62,604 nt of DNA from contig JARFXQ010000018.1 in assembly GCA_029194725.1 (NCBI GenBank), positions 1-62,604 on the forward strand, read 5' to 3'. Of the stretch, positions 24,662 to 33,472 are shown piece by piece (the stretch's first letter is position 1; the number at the start of each line of letters is the position of its first letter). Below the pieces are notes generated by a model. It did no database searches. It was not told the origin of the DNA and saw only the letters and a program-made list of their open reading frames with translations. Position numbers and translations under genes: made by a program. The stretch comes from Nitrospira sp. (GTDB taxonomy: Bacteria; Nitrospirota; Nitrospiria; Nitrospirales; Nitrospiraceae).

Positions 24662-25270
24662 ATGCGTCATTTTACGAAGCCCATACTTCTTGTCCTGGTA
24701 TTGTTCTCTCTGCAAGCTTGCGGAACTACTGTCAACCCTGGTCAGCGAGGGGTACGTTGGAATCCCTTGACCGGTGGTTTGACCACCGAAACACTCAAGA
24801 GCGGGTTCTATTGGCGGGCGCCCTGGAGTCAGATTTACCTATACAACGTGCAATGGCGCAGCTACACAGAAACGGTCGAGGCCCTGAGTTCAGACCACCT
24901 GCCGGTCATCCTCAAGACGGTCATTGTCATGAGGCCGATTCCCGACGAAGTGTATTTCTTGGCTCAGAACATCGGATCTGATTTCTATCCTCGCATCGCC
25001 AAGCCCGAATTGCTGGCCGCCGTCCGGAGTACCGTGTCCCACTACCCGATGGTGACGGTGCTGGAGCACGGGTCTGAGATCCTGAGCAAAGTGGAGGCGG
25101 TGGTGGCGGAAAAACTCAAGGGCCGCCATCTCCAAGTGGCAAGCGTCGCCATGGCCGATATCGAACTGGCCCAGGCCTTCCCGGATGCCCTCGAGGGTAA
25201 GCAGACCAAGAAGCCGGCGAAGGAACCGAAAGAATTCGAGCTCGTCATGGCTCGCCGTGATCGGAATTGA
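24662..25270 (+). CDS. Truncated SPFH/prohibitin-like lipoprotein (202 aa)
   Basis: Lipoprotein signal with lipobox SLQAC (Cys at about residue 20), then an SPFH (prohibitin-homology) domain (GQRGVRWNPLTGGLTTETL through VVAEKLKGRHLQVASVAMADIEL). It is a clear paralog of the protein at 27274, but stops at EFELVMARRDRN, just where the paralog goes on with its Arg/Glu/Ala-rich coiled coil. About 90 C-terminal residues are missing, and the downstream DNA is not homologous, so the 3' end was lost or replaced. Start ATG 24662 by analogy with the paralog. Slp gene follows after 19 bases. Confidence 0.75.
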   Translation: MRHFTKPILLVLVLFSLQACGTTVNPGQRGVRWNPLTGGLTTETLKSGFYWRAPWSQIYLYNVQWRSYTETVEALSSDHLPVILKTVIVMRPIPDEVYFLAQNIGSDFYPRIAKPELLAAVRSTVSHYPMVTVLEHGSEILSKVEAVVAEKLKGRHLQVASVAMADIELAQAFPDALEGKQTKKPAKEPKEFELVMARRDRN

Positions 25271-25289
25271 CTTGAGAAAGGAGATTCCC

Positions 25290-25904
25290 ATGCGCCCAAT
25301 AAGCTTATTCGTGATGTCCGTATTGTTGGCCGCTTGCACAACCCCACCCCTGTTTCCTCCAGAGATCACAAAAGATATTGAAACTGATACAGTTGCCGTG
25401 AAGGCGTGGAAGGCGCAGACATCCTATCCGTCCGGTGCCAACTTCGTTTCACACAAGGTGGAATTGGGCGGACAGATCACTCAAATTCTTCGGAAGCCGG
25501 ACGGTGTCGTCATCCTCGCTTCGGAGCAGCCAATCGACAAACATCTAGGGTATGGGCCTACAAGCCTCACACGTCAAGGGGCATTCGAATTCGCGATCGT
25601 TTTTAACGGATTTCCCGACGCCGATATGTTACAGGTCGGCAATCAGCTTGCCGTAGTCGGAGCGACGGACGGCTCAAGTTCAGAGATGATCGGCAGGATG
25701 CCGAGGGTTGTACCGCAGCTTGTCGCGCAATGTCTTCATATCTGGAAGACGGAAGGGTTTGATACCAACAATTACTATGAAGGCTCCATGGGACAACAGT
25801 ACCCGCTGGAAAACCGGACCTTCTGCCAGGAAGAAGGTACGGGGAAAACCTTGTCAACTGGAGGCGGTCAGGATAGTCAAGCAACGGACTCCACAGGATC
25901 GTGA
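25290..25904 (+). CDS. Slp-family outer-membrane lipoprotein (204 aa)
   Basis: Slp proteins are starvation- or acid-induced outer-membrane lipoproteins in enterobacteria. AAAGGAG precedes ATG 25290. Lipobox VLLAAC gives lipidated Cys16, and the sequence that follows (PPLFPPEI onward, with VELGGQITQI and LAVVGATDG) is typical of the family. It lies 19 bases after the truncated SPFH gene and is probably cotranscribed with it. Confidence 0.82.
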   Translation: MRPISLFVMSVLLAACTTPPLFPPEITKDIETDTVAVKAWKAQTSYPSGANFVSHKVELGGQITQILRKPDGVVILASEQPIDKHLGYGPTSLTRQGAFEFAIVFNGFPDADMLQVGNQLAVVGATDGSSSEMIGRMPRVVPQLVAQCLHIWKTEGFDTNNYYEGSMGQQYPLENRTFCQEEGTGKTLSTGGGQDSQATDSTGS

Positions 25905-26691
25905 AGAGGCGATAACCATAAGGTGGTCCGCAAAGCGGAGGACATAAAGCCGCTCCAGAAGTGAACGAGAAACCTCGGCACGACCCAGTGAGGGGAGAGA
26001 AGACTGACTGTGGAGCATGGCGAGAGCGATGAAACCTGTTGGATTTGATGCTGGAGAATAGACACTCATGAATCGAGAGTTTTCACCTCTTAAAGACAGA
26101 GATGAGAGCAAGGCTGTCGAAAGCAGATCGAGCCTAGCTCGTCATCAATTGATCCCTGCACCTGTGTGACCGCGTGAGGATTTATTTGTCAGCTTTGACC
26201 TAACGAACCTCCTTCTCAGTTGGTAACTCTCCCGATACCTACTTCAACGGCAATCTTAGTTTCTCGCTCCGCCATTTAACATCCAATTGTCGGTAGCAGC
26301 TAGAGTTAGATCCCTCAAAAGAGAAGCAGGGAGTCTCTGTTTGTGAGCCTTCTTTTTATATGCTTCTCACCACCTCATCAGACTAGTATTCGTGTCTTTG
26401 TGGCACATCATGTCAGGCTGTCACGCAGTTATGCTTACCGTCCTCTCATTCGACAACCAGCCAATGACGGAAACCTGAAAACAGTCTCCAGGGATAGGCC
26501 GACAATCTCTTCTCATTAGTGGCATTGCGTTTGCTCTTCATCAACGTAGGTGGTCTGGAAGGTCGTCGACGATGAATAGCCGTCGAGAATGGCAATCATT
26601 CAGACCTCAGAGGATCGCACGCGTCGGATTGAGTAGTGGTGTTACGAGATAACGCAAGAATGAAAACTATTTTTTAGAGTGATGATCCAGC
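25905..26691. other. Long non-coding stretch between Slp and the HicB-like fragment
   Basis: Nearly 790 bases without a credible gene on either strand. Short open frames lack ribosome-binding sites and protein-like composition. It probably represents decayed sequence in a rearranged SPFH locus; no repeat was recognised. Confidence 0.5.
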
Positions 26692-26949
26692 ATGGAATTG
26701 ATGGACTACATGTTTCTTCCAGATGAAGAGGTTTGGCGTGGCTATCCGAAAGCTCACCCCGACTATCAGACCTCCGGCAAGTCATTCGAAGAACTGCGGC
26801 TTAATCTCTACCACCTGCACCTCGATCTGACCCGTTCAACTAGCTCTTCAACCCCTGTTCCACTACGGCAGTGCGTCGTCGCTATCGGCAGCGGCGAATC
26901 TTCGAGTTCCACACCACCCATGAGGAGGGAAGGCAATGGCAGATGTTAG
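26692..26949 (+). pseudogene. HicB-like antitoxin N-terminal fragment (85 aa ORF)
   Basis: The first roughly 45 residues (MELMDYMFLPDEEVWRGYPKA ... PDYQTSGKSFEELRLNL) follow the small HicB-like fold: a Y-x-x-x-x-D/E-E-x-x-W-x-G-Y strand pair, P-D-Y-x-T-x-G-K and a helix E-E-L-x-x-N-L. From about residue 50 the sequence becomes Ser/Thr/Pro-rich and unlike the family. This suggests a lost 3' end. No HicA toxin gene is recognisable next to it and no ribosome-binding site precedes the ATG. Confidence 0.5.
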
Positions 26950-27166
26950 ATATCACAAGAGACGGGTCGCGGTTGCGAGGCAAAAACAGAAAATTGCCGA
27001 GGACCGCAAAAAAGTGCGCGAGTTCGTGGCAGATCTCCCCTTTAGTAAACTCGTCCTGCTGCAAGAGATATGGGAGAGGCAACACCGAGTCGACCACGAA
27101 AAAGGAACTCGCGTTAACGGGATTCGATCCAGCATACGATCACAGGAAGATTGCCGACTACTATAG
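26936..27166 (+). CDS. Small basic hypothetical protein (76 aa)
   Basis: Supported mainly by a very good ribosome-binding site (GAGGAGGGAAGG) before ATG 26936. The product is highly charged (many Lys, Arg and Glu in residues 6-32, KRRVAVARQKQKIAEDRKKV) and helical, with no known family. It overlaps the end of the HicB-like frame by 14 bases. The last 20 residues look random, so the frame may be disrupted. Confidence 0.4.
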   Translation: MADVRYHKRRVAVARQKQKIAEDRKKVREFVADLPFSKLVLLQEIWERQHRVDHEKGTRVNGIRSSIRSQEDCRLL

Positions 27167-27273
27167 CCATGAACCGGTGAGACGATATCAACCCTCAGGG
27201 GGTATGTCTGATCGAATCAGCCTTTCTTTGCATAGGTCGACCGCAGTCCTGGTTCGGTAGAAAGGGAGGGACC

Positions 27274-28155
27274 ATGCGTTATGTAGCGAAGATCATGCTT
27301 CTTGTCACGATGTTGGGATTACTGCAAGCTTGCGGGACCACCGTTCAGCCAGGTCAACGAGGATTACGCTGGTATCCTTTGAGCGAAGGTCTGACCACCG
27401 AGACACTCAAGAGCGGGTTCTATTGGCGAGCGCCTTGGAACGACATCTACCTGTACGACGTGCAGTTGCGCAGTTACACCGAAGAGGTTGACGCACTGAG
27501 CTCAGACGACCTGCCTGTCATCCTCAAAACAGCCATTATCCTGAGGCCGATTCCCGAGGAGGTCTATCTATTGATCCAGGAAATCGGACCAGATTTCTAC
27601 CCTCGAGTCGTCAAACCTGAGCTATTGGCGGCGGTCAGAAGTGTTGTCTCCAACTATCCCATGGTCACTGTACCGGAGAAAAGCTCGGAAATTGCCAGCA
27701 AGGTACAGGGGGTTGTGGTCGACAAACTTAAAGGCCGTCATCTCGACGTGGCGAGCGTCGCCCTAGCTGATATCGACCTGTCCAGAGTCGTCCTGGAAGC
27801 TGTGGAACGCAAACAAGCGAAAGAACAGGAGAAGGAACAAAAAGAATTTGAGCTCATTATCGCTGAAAAGGATGCGGAGATTGCTCGTCGTCGAGCCAAA
27901 GGTGAGGGAGATTCTATCCGGATTCGAGCCGAAGGCGAGGCGGAAGGTCTCAGAATTCGGTCGGTTGGTCAGGCGAAGGCGCAGGAAGCCATCACCAAGA
28001 CACTGACGCCGGAATATCTCCGATTCAAGCTCTATGACAGTCCGAACTCCAAGTTTGTGCTGCTGCCGGACAAGCTGAATGTGCCGATTTTGATCAACCC
28101 CGGGACTGATCACACAACGGGGCAGGCTCGTGAGGAGTTCCGCATGGGCCGGTAG
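27274..28155 (+). CDS. SPFH/prohibitin-like lipoprotein (293 aa)
   Basis: GGGAGGGACC precedes ATG 27274. The lipobox LLQAC predicts a lipid anchor on Cys20, in place of the transmembrane N-terminus of usual prohibitins. The SPFH domain spans about 24-185. It is followed by a charged coiled coil (AEKDAEIARRRAKGEGDSIRI through GQAKAQEAITKTL) of the kind that drives ring assembly in band-7 proteins, and a C-terminal tail (VLLPDKLNVPILINPG). Lipidation and export imply a periplasmic or outer-membrane scaffold, which is unusual for this superfamily. Complete paralog of the gene at 24662. Confidence 0.85.
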   Translation: MRYVAKIMLLVTMLGLLQACGTTVQPGQRGLRWYPLSEGLTTETLKSGFYWRAPWNDIYLYDVQLRSYTEEVDALSSDDLPVILKTAIILRPIPEEVYLLIQEIGPDFYPRVVKPELLAAVRSVVSNYPMVTVPEKSSEIASKVQGVVVDKLKGRHLDVASVALADIDLSRVVLEAVERKQAKEQEKEQKEFELIIAEKDAEIARRRAKGEGDSIRIRAEGEAEGLRIRSVGQAKAQEAITKTLTPEYLRFKLYDSPNSKFVLLPDKLNVPILINPGTDHTTGQAREEFRMGR

Positions 28156-28221
28156 CAGGTCGCCGCTATCAGATCAGGGAATTGGTCCCTTCTGAGCGGC
28201 AACAGGAATGGAGGTGAGACC

Positions 28222-28455
28222 TTGACGTGTGGACGCTGCAGTGGGTTCATGGTCTTTGAGCCAAACCCAGATGTTACGGGGCCGGCTGAGGCGAGCGAGC
28301 TGCAAGGATCGCGATGTGTCAACTGTGGAAACATCGAGGATGCGGCAATTTATACCAATCGTCTGAAGGATCACTCGGCACGTGGAGCCGCACGTCGCCA
28401 CATCGGGGTCGAAGCTCAGTCGGATCGGATGAAAATAGGAACAACTTCAGGGTAA
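28222..28455 (+). CDS. Small zinc-ribbon protein (77 aa)
   Basis: Two CxxC knuckles, CGRC and CVNC, frame a 28-residue segment beginning GFMVFEP; this looks like a compact zinc ribbon followed by a basic tail. The start is a TTG at 28222, supported by an excellent ribosome-binding site (GGAGGTGAG) immediately upstream; no ATG fits. Function unknown. It lies between the SPFH lipoprotein and a degenerate receiver gene. Confidence 0.6.
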   Translation: MTCGRCSGFMVFEPNPDVTGPAEASELQGSRCVNCGNIEDAAIYTNRLKDHSARGAARRHIGVEAQSDRMKIGTTSG

Positions 28456-28521
28456 TGCAACAAAGTCGCTGCGGACCATCCACTGGTGCAGGAGCCTGGA
28501 GGCTGGTTCAAGGAGGCCTAT

Positions 28522-28938
28522 ATGACTGGTTGCGGCAAAAGCGCGCTAATCGTCGAGGATGACGACAATGAGCGCAACGTGTTGAGTCTGATGCTGGAGG
28601 ATGAAGGGTATCGCGTCCACCAGGTGTCCGAGGAATCCCCAGCGTTGGAAGAAATGAAACGTCGGCGGTTCGATGTGGTGGTTAGCGCTCATCACATGCC
28701 TCAGATCAATGGACTTCGGCTCATCCTGCTGGTGCGGCTTCTTTGGCCGAGTATGCCCACGATTCTCCTGGTGAATGACGATACGAATTTGTCAGAAGTG
28801 GCCGCGCAAGGAAGGCCATACGGTCTCCTTCGTAAACCATATGCCTTCAGTGAGCTGCTGGCGCTCATGACGAACGTCATTCGATTGACGCGCGAACATC
28901 GATCAAGAAGATCGTCGTCTGTCCTCCTGTCTCCGTGA
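28522..28938 (+). CDS. Receiver-domain protein without the phospho-acceptor Asp (138 aa)
   Basis: A single CheY-like domain. The acidic pair is kept (IVEDDDNER) and the conserved Lys is present (LLRKPYAF). The phospho-acceptor position, however, reads VVVSAHHMPQING, with Ala where D-x-x-M-P has Asp, and the Thr/Ser switch position reads LLVND. It therefore cannot be phosphorylated in the normal way and is best called a pseudo-receiver. AAGGAGG is well placed before ATG 28522. No output domain. Confidence 0.8.
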   Translation: MTGCGKSALIVEDDDNERNVLSLMLEDEGYRVHQVSEESPALEEMKRRRFDVVVSAHHMPQINGLRLILLVRLLWPSMPTILLVNDDTNLSEVAAQGRPYGLLRKPYAFSELLALMTNVIRLTREHRSRRSSSVLLSP

Positions 28939-29129
28939 TGAAGAGCTAGAGATGCGACGGATCCTCGTCACCCATGTGTCGGCCATCTTGAGAGAGTGGT
29001 GCGATCCATGAACGACAGGAGCAGATATTGTTTCGACGATCATGACGGAAAGAAGCGTTCATTGCGGCTACCCACTTATCCATTTCCTTACTCTCTCGGT
29101 TCGATGGTCGCTTTGGCCGTTGACTAGTT

Positions 29130-30563
29130 ATGGCTCGCAAGAAGTATGATTTTGATATGGTCTGTATTGGAAGCGGCCCTGCCGGCCAGCGAGCGTCGAT
29201 TCAAGCGGCGAAACTCGGCAAACGGGTTGCCGTCATTGAACGCAGGCGCATTCTGGGAGGCGTTTGCGTAGAAACCGGCACGATCCCCAGCAAAACGTTT
29301 CGTGAAGCGGTGCTGTCCTTTCTCTGTGCCGCTCATCATGTCGAACAACATTTGGGGAATCACTTCGACAGCCGACCGACGGCGGAACAACTCTTGGCAC
29401 GGGTCGCAGACGTTACCAAGCGAGAGGTCGAAGTCGTCGCCGATCAACTTCGCCGGAACGACGTCGTGTTGATCCAAGGGGAGGCGTCGTTCAAAGACGC
29501 CCATACAATGGCTGTGGCCGGCGAACAAGAGTCCAGGATCGTCAGCGCGGCGAACATCTTGATCGCCACCGGAACCATTCCCGCTCAGCCTGATGGCGTG
29601 CCGGTTGATGGAGAGGTGATTCTGACCAGCGACGACATCACGAGTATCAAAAAGCTCCCGCGAAAGATGGTCGTCGTCGGCGGCGGCATCATCGGCGTCG
29701 AATACGCCTCCATGCTTGCCGCCTTGAAAATCAACGTCACACTGGTCGACAAGCGAACGGGCCTCTTGGAGTTTCTGGACTCCGAGATCGTCGAGGAATT
29801 GATGCATCAGATGCGCAATCGCAACGTCACCTTTCGACTGGGCGAGGCGGTTGAAAAGCTCGAGCTGACTGATGAGGAGCCCCGTCGAGCCATCCTGACG
29901 TTGGAGTCCGGGAAGCGCATTATGGCCGAATCGGTTCTCTACTCGGTCGGAAGGATGGGCGCCGTCGAGAGGCTCAATCTGGCGGCAGCAGGCTTGAGCG
30001 CCGACAAGCGAGGTCGCCTCACGGTCGATCCTCAGTTTCGCACCGAAATTCGCCACATCTTTGCAGCGGGCGATATTATCGGTTATCCCAGCCTCGCCTC
30101 CACCTCTGCCTCTCAAGGGCGGCACGTGGCCTGCCATGCGTTTGGAGTGGAGATAGACCCAGTCCCCGATCACCCACCTGTAGGCATTTACGCAATCCCC
30201 GAGATTTCCATGACCGGACCACCAGAGCAGGTTCTGACCGATCAGCACGTCCCGTACGAAACAGGGATCGCGCGGTATCGCGAGATCGCCCGGGGACAGA
30301 TTCTCGGCGACGACAGCGGGCTTGTGAAATTACTGTTTCATCGTGAGGATCGAAGGTTACTCGCCGTGCATGCGATCGGAACGGGGGCGACCGAATTAAC
30401 ACATATTGGTCAGGCGGTGCTCGATCTCGGTGGTGGGTTGGAGTATTTCTTGCGCACGATCTTCAACTATCCGACGTTGGCCGAATGTTACAAGGTGGCG
30501 GCGTTGGATGCGCACAATAAACTTGCGATGACGGCGTCCCACTTGCCAAAGGAGGCCACATGA
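29130..30563 (+). CDS. sthA: Soluble pyridine nucleotide transhydrogenase, SthA-type flavoprotein (477 aa)
   Basis: Member of the FAD/NAD(P)-linked disulfide-reductase fold. SthA passes hydride between NADPH and NAD. FAD-binding GSGPAG (residues 14-19), GGVCVETGTIPSK with only one Cys instead of a redox pair (as in SthA), NAD-binding VVGGGIIGVEYASML, IFAAGDIIGYPSLAS and the C-terminal dimer block EYFLRTIFNYPTLAECYKVAALD all match SthA. No good ribosome-binding site is seen before ATG 29130. The next gene overlaps the stop by four bases. Confidence 0.88.
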   Translation: MARKKYDFDMVCIGSGPAGQRASIQAAKLGKRVAVIERRRILGGVCVETGTIPSKTFREAVLSFLCAAHHVEQHLGNHFDSRPTAEQLLARVADVTKREVEVVADQLRRNDVVLIQGEASFKDAHTMAVAGEQESRIVSAANILIATGTIPAQPDGVPVDGEVILTSDDITSIKKLPRKMVVVGGGIIGVEYASMLAALKINVTLVDKRTGLLEFLDSEIVEELMHQMRNRNVTFRLGEAVEKLELTDEEPRRAILTLESGKRIMAESVLYSVGRMGAVERLNLAAAGLSADKRGRLTVDPQFRTEIRHIFAAGDIIGYPSLASTSASQGRHVACHAFGVEIDPVPDHPPVGIYAIPEISMTGPPEQVLTDQHVPYETGIARYREIARGQILGDDSGLVKLLFHREDRRLLAVHAIGTGATELTHIGQAVLDLGGGLEYFLRTIFNYPTLAECYKVAALDAHNKLAMTASHLPKEAT

Positions 30564-30949
30564 ACGCAACGGAAATGCATTCGATCACCTTCTGTGGGGT
30601 ACTCGGGATTCTAACTGCCTGTACGGTGAATGGGTGGGCACAACCAGCAGCGCCCTCTACTGCGTCGACCGCGTCGCAGTCCGCATCACAGATGCGCGCG
30701 TCGGACCGCATGTTTTATTGGCGAGAGGAAGGGCGAGAGCTCCATGCCATGGCGAGGCACAGAGAACGCGAAACGGAGTTACTCTTGAAGAAAGAGCCTG
30801 GGCCGGCGACGGACGAGTTCGTGAAACAGATGCGGCTTCTTGCTCATCAGTTGGAGGAGGCAGCCGACTATGCGGACGGGCAAGCCAAGAAAGCCGCCCG
30901 GGAGATTCCATCCGAGATGATCGAACAACTTCCTGCGACAGCCCGATGA
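30560..30949 (+). CDS. Small exported hypothetical protein (129 aa)
   Basis: Overlaps the sthA stop as ATGA and has AAAGGAGG upstream, so it is translated from the same message. A signal peptide (residues 1-28, ending NGWAQ) leads into an Ala/Ser/Thr-rich linker and a charged helical region (about 45-118) rich in Glu, Arg and Lys. No family recognised. Export of a partner of a cytoplasmic transhydrogenase is odd, so the pairing may be only transcriptional. Confidence 0.7.
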   Translation: MNATEMHSITFCGVLGILTACTVNGWAQPAAPSTASTASQSASQMRASDRMFYWREEGRELHAMARHRERETELLLKKEPGPATDEFVKQMRLLAHQLEEAADYADGQAKKAAREIPSEMIEQLPATAR

Positions 30950-31076
30950 CCCATGGACGACCGGTATCGAATAACTCAATGTTCTTTCACAATTGTGAGC
31001 AACCTCGTCAGATCGTGTCCGAGTAACACATGGGAGTATGGAACTCGCCTGCGGAGCACCCCGATAGAACAGCGGA

Positions 31077-32480
31077 TCAAGATCCGTTAGAATCCGAAGT
31101 GTCGGGTTCGGGTGAAGATTGAGTCTTGCCGACGTCGTAGCGGTCGAGGAGCCGGTACAGCGTACGGCGACTGATACCGAGCAAACGTGCCGTCCGCTCC
31201 TTGTTGCCATGCGCTGATTCCAGCATTTTAATCACCTGGTCCCGCTGCAGAGCCTTCAGCGTGCCGGGCAAGAGGTGATTGTGGTTCGCGATTCCTCCGT
31301 CTTTACGAAGGATTTCAGAAGGAAGATCGTCGAGCGCGAGAATCGTGTGCGACGCCAACGCTACCGCTCGCTCCACAACGTGCTCTAACTCACGCACATT
31401 GCCCGGCCAGGCATACCCCGTCAACGCCCGCATCGCAGCAGGGGAAAAGGACGTGACGGGCACTTCCTTTTCATCTCCGTACCGTGCGAGAAAGAACTCA
31501 GCCAGTAAGGGAATGTCCTCGAGCCGCTCCCGAAGCGGCGGGAGGAAAATGTTGACCGTATTCAGCCGATAGAGCAGGTCCTCCCGAAACCGACCGGCCT
31601 CGATCAAGTCGGCCAGATTGCGGCGCGACGCGGCGATGACCCGCACATCCACCTGGACCGACTCGTTGCTCCCGATCCGTCGGATTTCTCCTTCTTGGAG
31701 GACGCGCAGCAGTTTGGCCTGGCCGACCGACGAGAGATCGCCGACTTCGTCCAAGAAGAACGTGCCGCCGCTCGCCTCCTCCAGCAAGCCTCGCCGCAGG
31801 ATATGGGCCCCGGTAAACGAGCCCTTGATGTGGCCGAAGAGTTCGCTTTCGAGCAAAGAGTCGGGAATCGCGCTGCAGTTCACGGCGACGAACCGGTGTG
31901 TGGCCCGAGGGCTGTTGTCGTGAATGGCGCGGGCGATGAGTTCCTTGCCGGTGCCGCTCTCCCCCTGAATCAACACGGAGGCCCGGCTGCGAGAGACTCG
32001 TCCGACGAGTTTGAACACTTCAACCAGTTTCTTGCTTTGCCCGATCAACGAGGCGCTCCGTGGCCGCTCATTGAACGCACGAGGAAGTGTACGATTGTCC
32101 TCGATCAGGCGTCGATACTCGACGGCGCGCGTCATGGTGAGCACGAGTTCTTCGAGATTCACCGGTTTGGTGATGTAATTGTAGGCCCCTTGCTTCATGG
32201 CTTGGATCGCCGTGTCGACGGAACCGAATGCGGTTAACAGGACAATCGGCATCTCCGGCATGGTCTTGCGAAGAAAATCCAACAGGTCCAAGCCGGACAA
32301 TGGGGTCATGCGAATGTCGCTCAAGACGGCATCGTACGTCGCCTCGTTGGCCTTGCTCAGAGCTTCCGCGCCATCACAGGCAATATCCACCTCAAAACCG
32401 ACCTGGCTCAAGGCTTCGGCCAACATCTCTCGATTCTGTTGATCGTCATCCACGACGAGAATTGAAGGCAAGCCATTCAT
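31077..32480 (-). CDS. Sigma-54-dependent response regulator of efflux block 1 (467 aa)
   Basis: Receiver with Asp55 (VLSDIRM), AAA+ domain (GESGTGKE, GSFTGA, FFLDEVGDLS) and C-terminal Fis-type helix-turn-helix (NKERTARLLGISRRTLYRLL). The start is ATG 32480, overlapping as ATGA the stop of a kinase remnant. It is nearly the same as the regulator at 41829, differing mostly in the last 70 residues and in scattered positions. Since its own kinase is destroyed, it may depend on the block 2 kinase, whose partner regulator has an almost identical receiver. Divergent from the block 1 RND genes. Confidence 0.9.
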   Translation of the reverse strand: MNGLPSILVVDDDQQNREMLAEALSQVGFEVDIACDGAEALSKANEATYDAVLSDIRMTPLSGLDLLDFLRKTMPEMPIVLLTAFGSVDTAIQAMKQGAYNYITKPVNLEELVLTMTRAVEYRRLIEDNRTLPRAFNERPRSASLIGQSKKLVEVFKLVGRVSRSRASVLIQGESGTGKELIARAIHDNSPRATHRFVAVNCSAIPDSLLESELFGHIKGSFTGAHILRRGLLEEASGGTFFLDEVGDLSSVGQAKLLRVLQEGEIRRIGSNESVQVDVRVIAASRRNLADLIEAGRFREDLLYRLNTVNIFLPPLRERLEDIPLLAEFFLARYGDEKEVPVTSFSPAAMRALTGYAWPGNVRELEHVVERAVALASHTILALDDLPSEILRKDGGIANHNHLLPGTLKALQRDQVIKMLESAHGNKERTARLLGISRRTLYRLLDRYDVGKTQSSPEPDTSDSNGS

Positions 32481-32570
32481 TGGCGTCTCCGAATCTCCCG
32501 CTCCTTCCACATGGGCAGGTCCACCGTGAACTCCACACCCTGTCTCACCACACTCGTGACGGCCAGGCTG
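32477..32570 (-). pseudogene. 3' remnant of a sensor histidine kinase gene
   Basis: The minus strand encodes GSLAVTSVVRQGVEFTVDLP and then MWKEREIRRRQ before a stop overlapping the regulator start. This is the C-terminus of the kinase at 43229 with a few changes. Homology to that kinase ends near 32570, so about 1.6 kb of the gene (sensor, HisKA and most of HATPase) has been deleted. Confidence 0.85.
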
Positions 32571-33472
32571 CCTGTGATCCATCAATGAACCATTTCCTTC
32601 TTCTTTAAAGTCTAAGCACGTGCCATGCCATGAGTTTGCATAGGCTGTGCGTTATCTTTGTCGATCTCTCGCTCAAGTAATACTCCGCGATGGAATCCTA
32701 CGACATCGATCATCATGGGCAAGTCGGTTTCACGGACTATGCAATTGTATTTATTATGATCTCTTTTGATAAACCTCGTCGGTTTCGTTGATGAAGGAAA
32801 GCGGGCGCGATCGCACATGACTGTCGCTTTGTCTCGCTTAGAAACCGGATCGGCTTTTCGATTGCGACTCTCTATGCGCCATAGACGTGCGGTTTTCGAT
32901 TGAAGCGGAGATTGTCCTCATTACTGTCAAGAGTCTCTGTTGGATAGAAACAGGGTAGTCAGAACGCCAGCCGACAGAAAAAGTTCAAAGACAAACATAT
33001 GTTTTTCTGAGCAATTCGATGATTGATTCCTCAGTCTGTCCGAGATGCAAGATCAATTTGTTTCCAAACACAACTCTTAAAAATTGATCCGAATTTATCG
33101 TAGGGATGTTGATCAATGGTGGGTCAACTTGGCACACCTATGCATTGCTGACACAGTAAATCTTTCGTTTTGTCCAGGAAAAACCTGCTTAACAGTCATA
33201 ATTCGTATGACCTGTGGACTTCACTAGTTTAGGCAAACACTTTGCACCGCATCTATCTCATGATTTGCGTGCAACAGAACCGCGCCACATTTCAGTCAAT
33301 GGTCAACCAGGACTCTCTCGTGAAAGATTCGTCGGTCGGCACCCTGCATCGGTTCCGTCTAACACAATCGATCAGAGATGCTGCAAAACAGCGCGACGAC
33401 GTTCCGGAGAAGCCATTTCCTACGGTTGCAGTTAAGAGTCTTCTTCCATGAATAACAATAAGAGGGTCCTGC
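32571..33472. promoter_or_regulatory. Intergenic control region of efflux block 1
   Basis: About 900 AT-rich bases without a gene. It contains TGACACAGT (33149-33157), an inverted pair ATTGATC/GATCAAT (33083-33089, 33111-33117), a GCGCGATCGCACAT stretch (32805-32818) similar to a motif in block 2, and CCAGG-N8-GC (33175-33188). The last resembles the sigma-54 promoter of block 2 with two spacer bases lost. A working promoter could not be fixed. Confidence 0.4.

Noticed and set aside
29124..30248. 374-aa open frame on the minus strand antisense to sthA
   Set aside because: Low-complexity, His/Asp/Arg-rich translation without family features; a mirror of the GC-rich third positions of sthA.
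33129..33148. TTGGCACACCTATGCATTGC as a sigma-54 promoter for block 1
   Set aside because: The GG-GC spacing is nine or fourteen, not ten; looks like a chance match.
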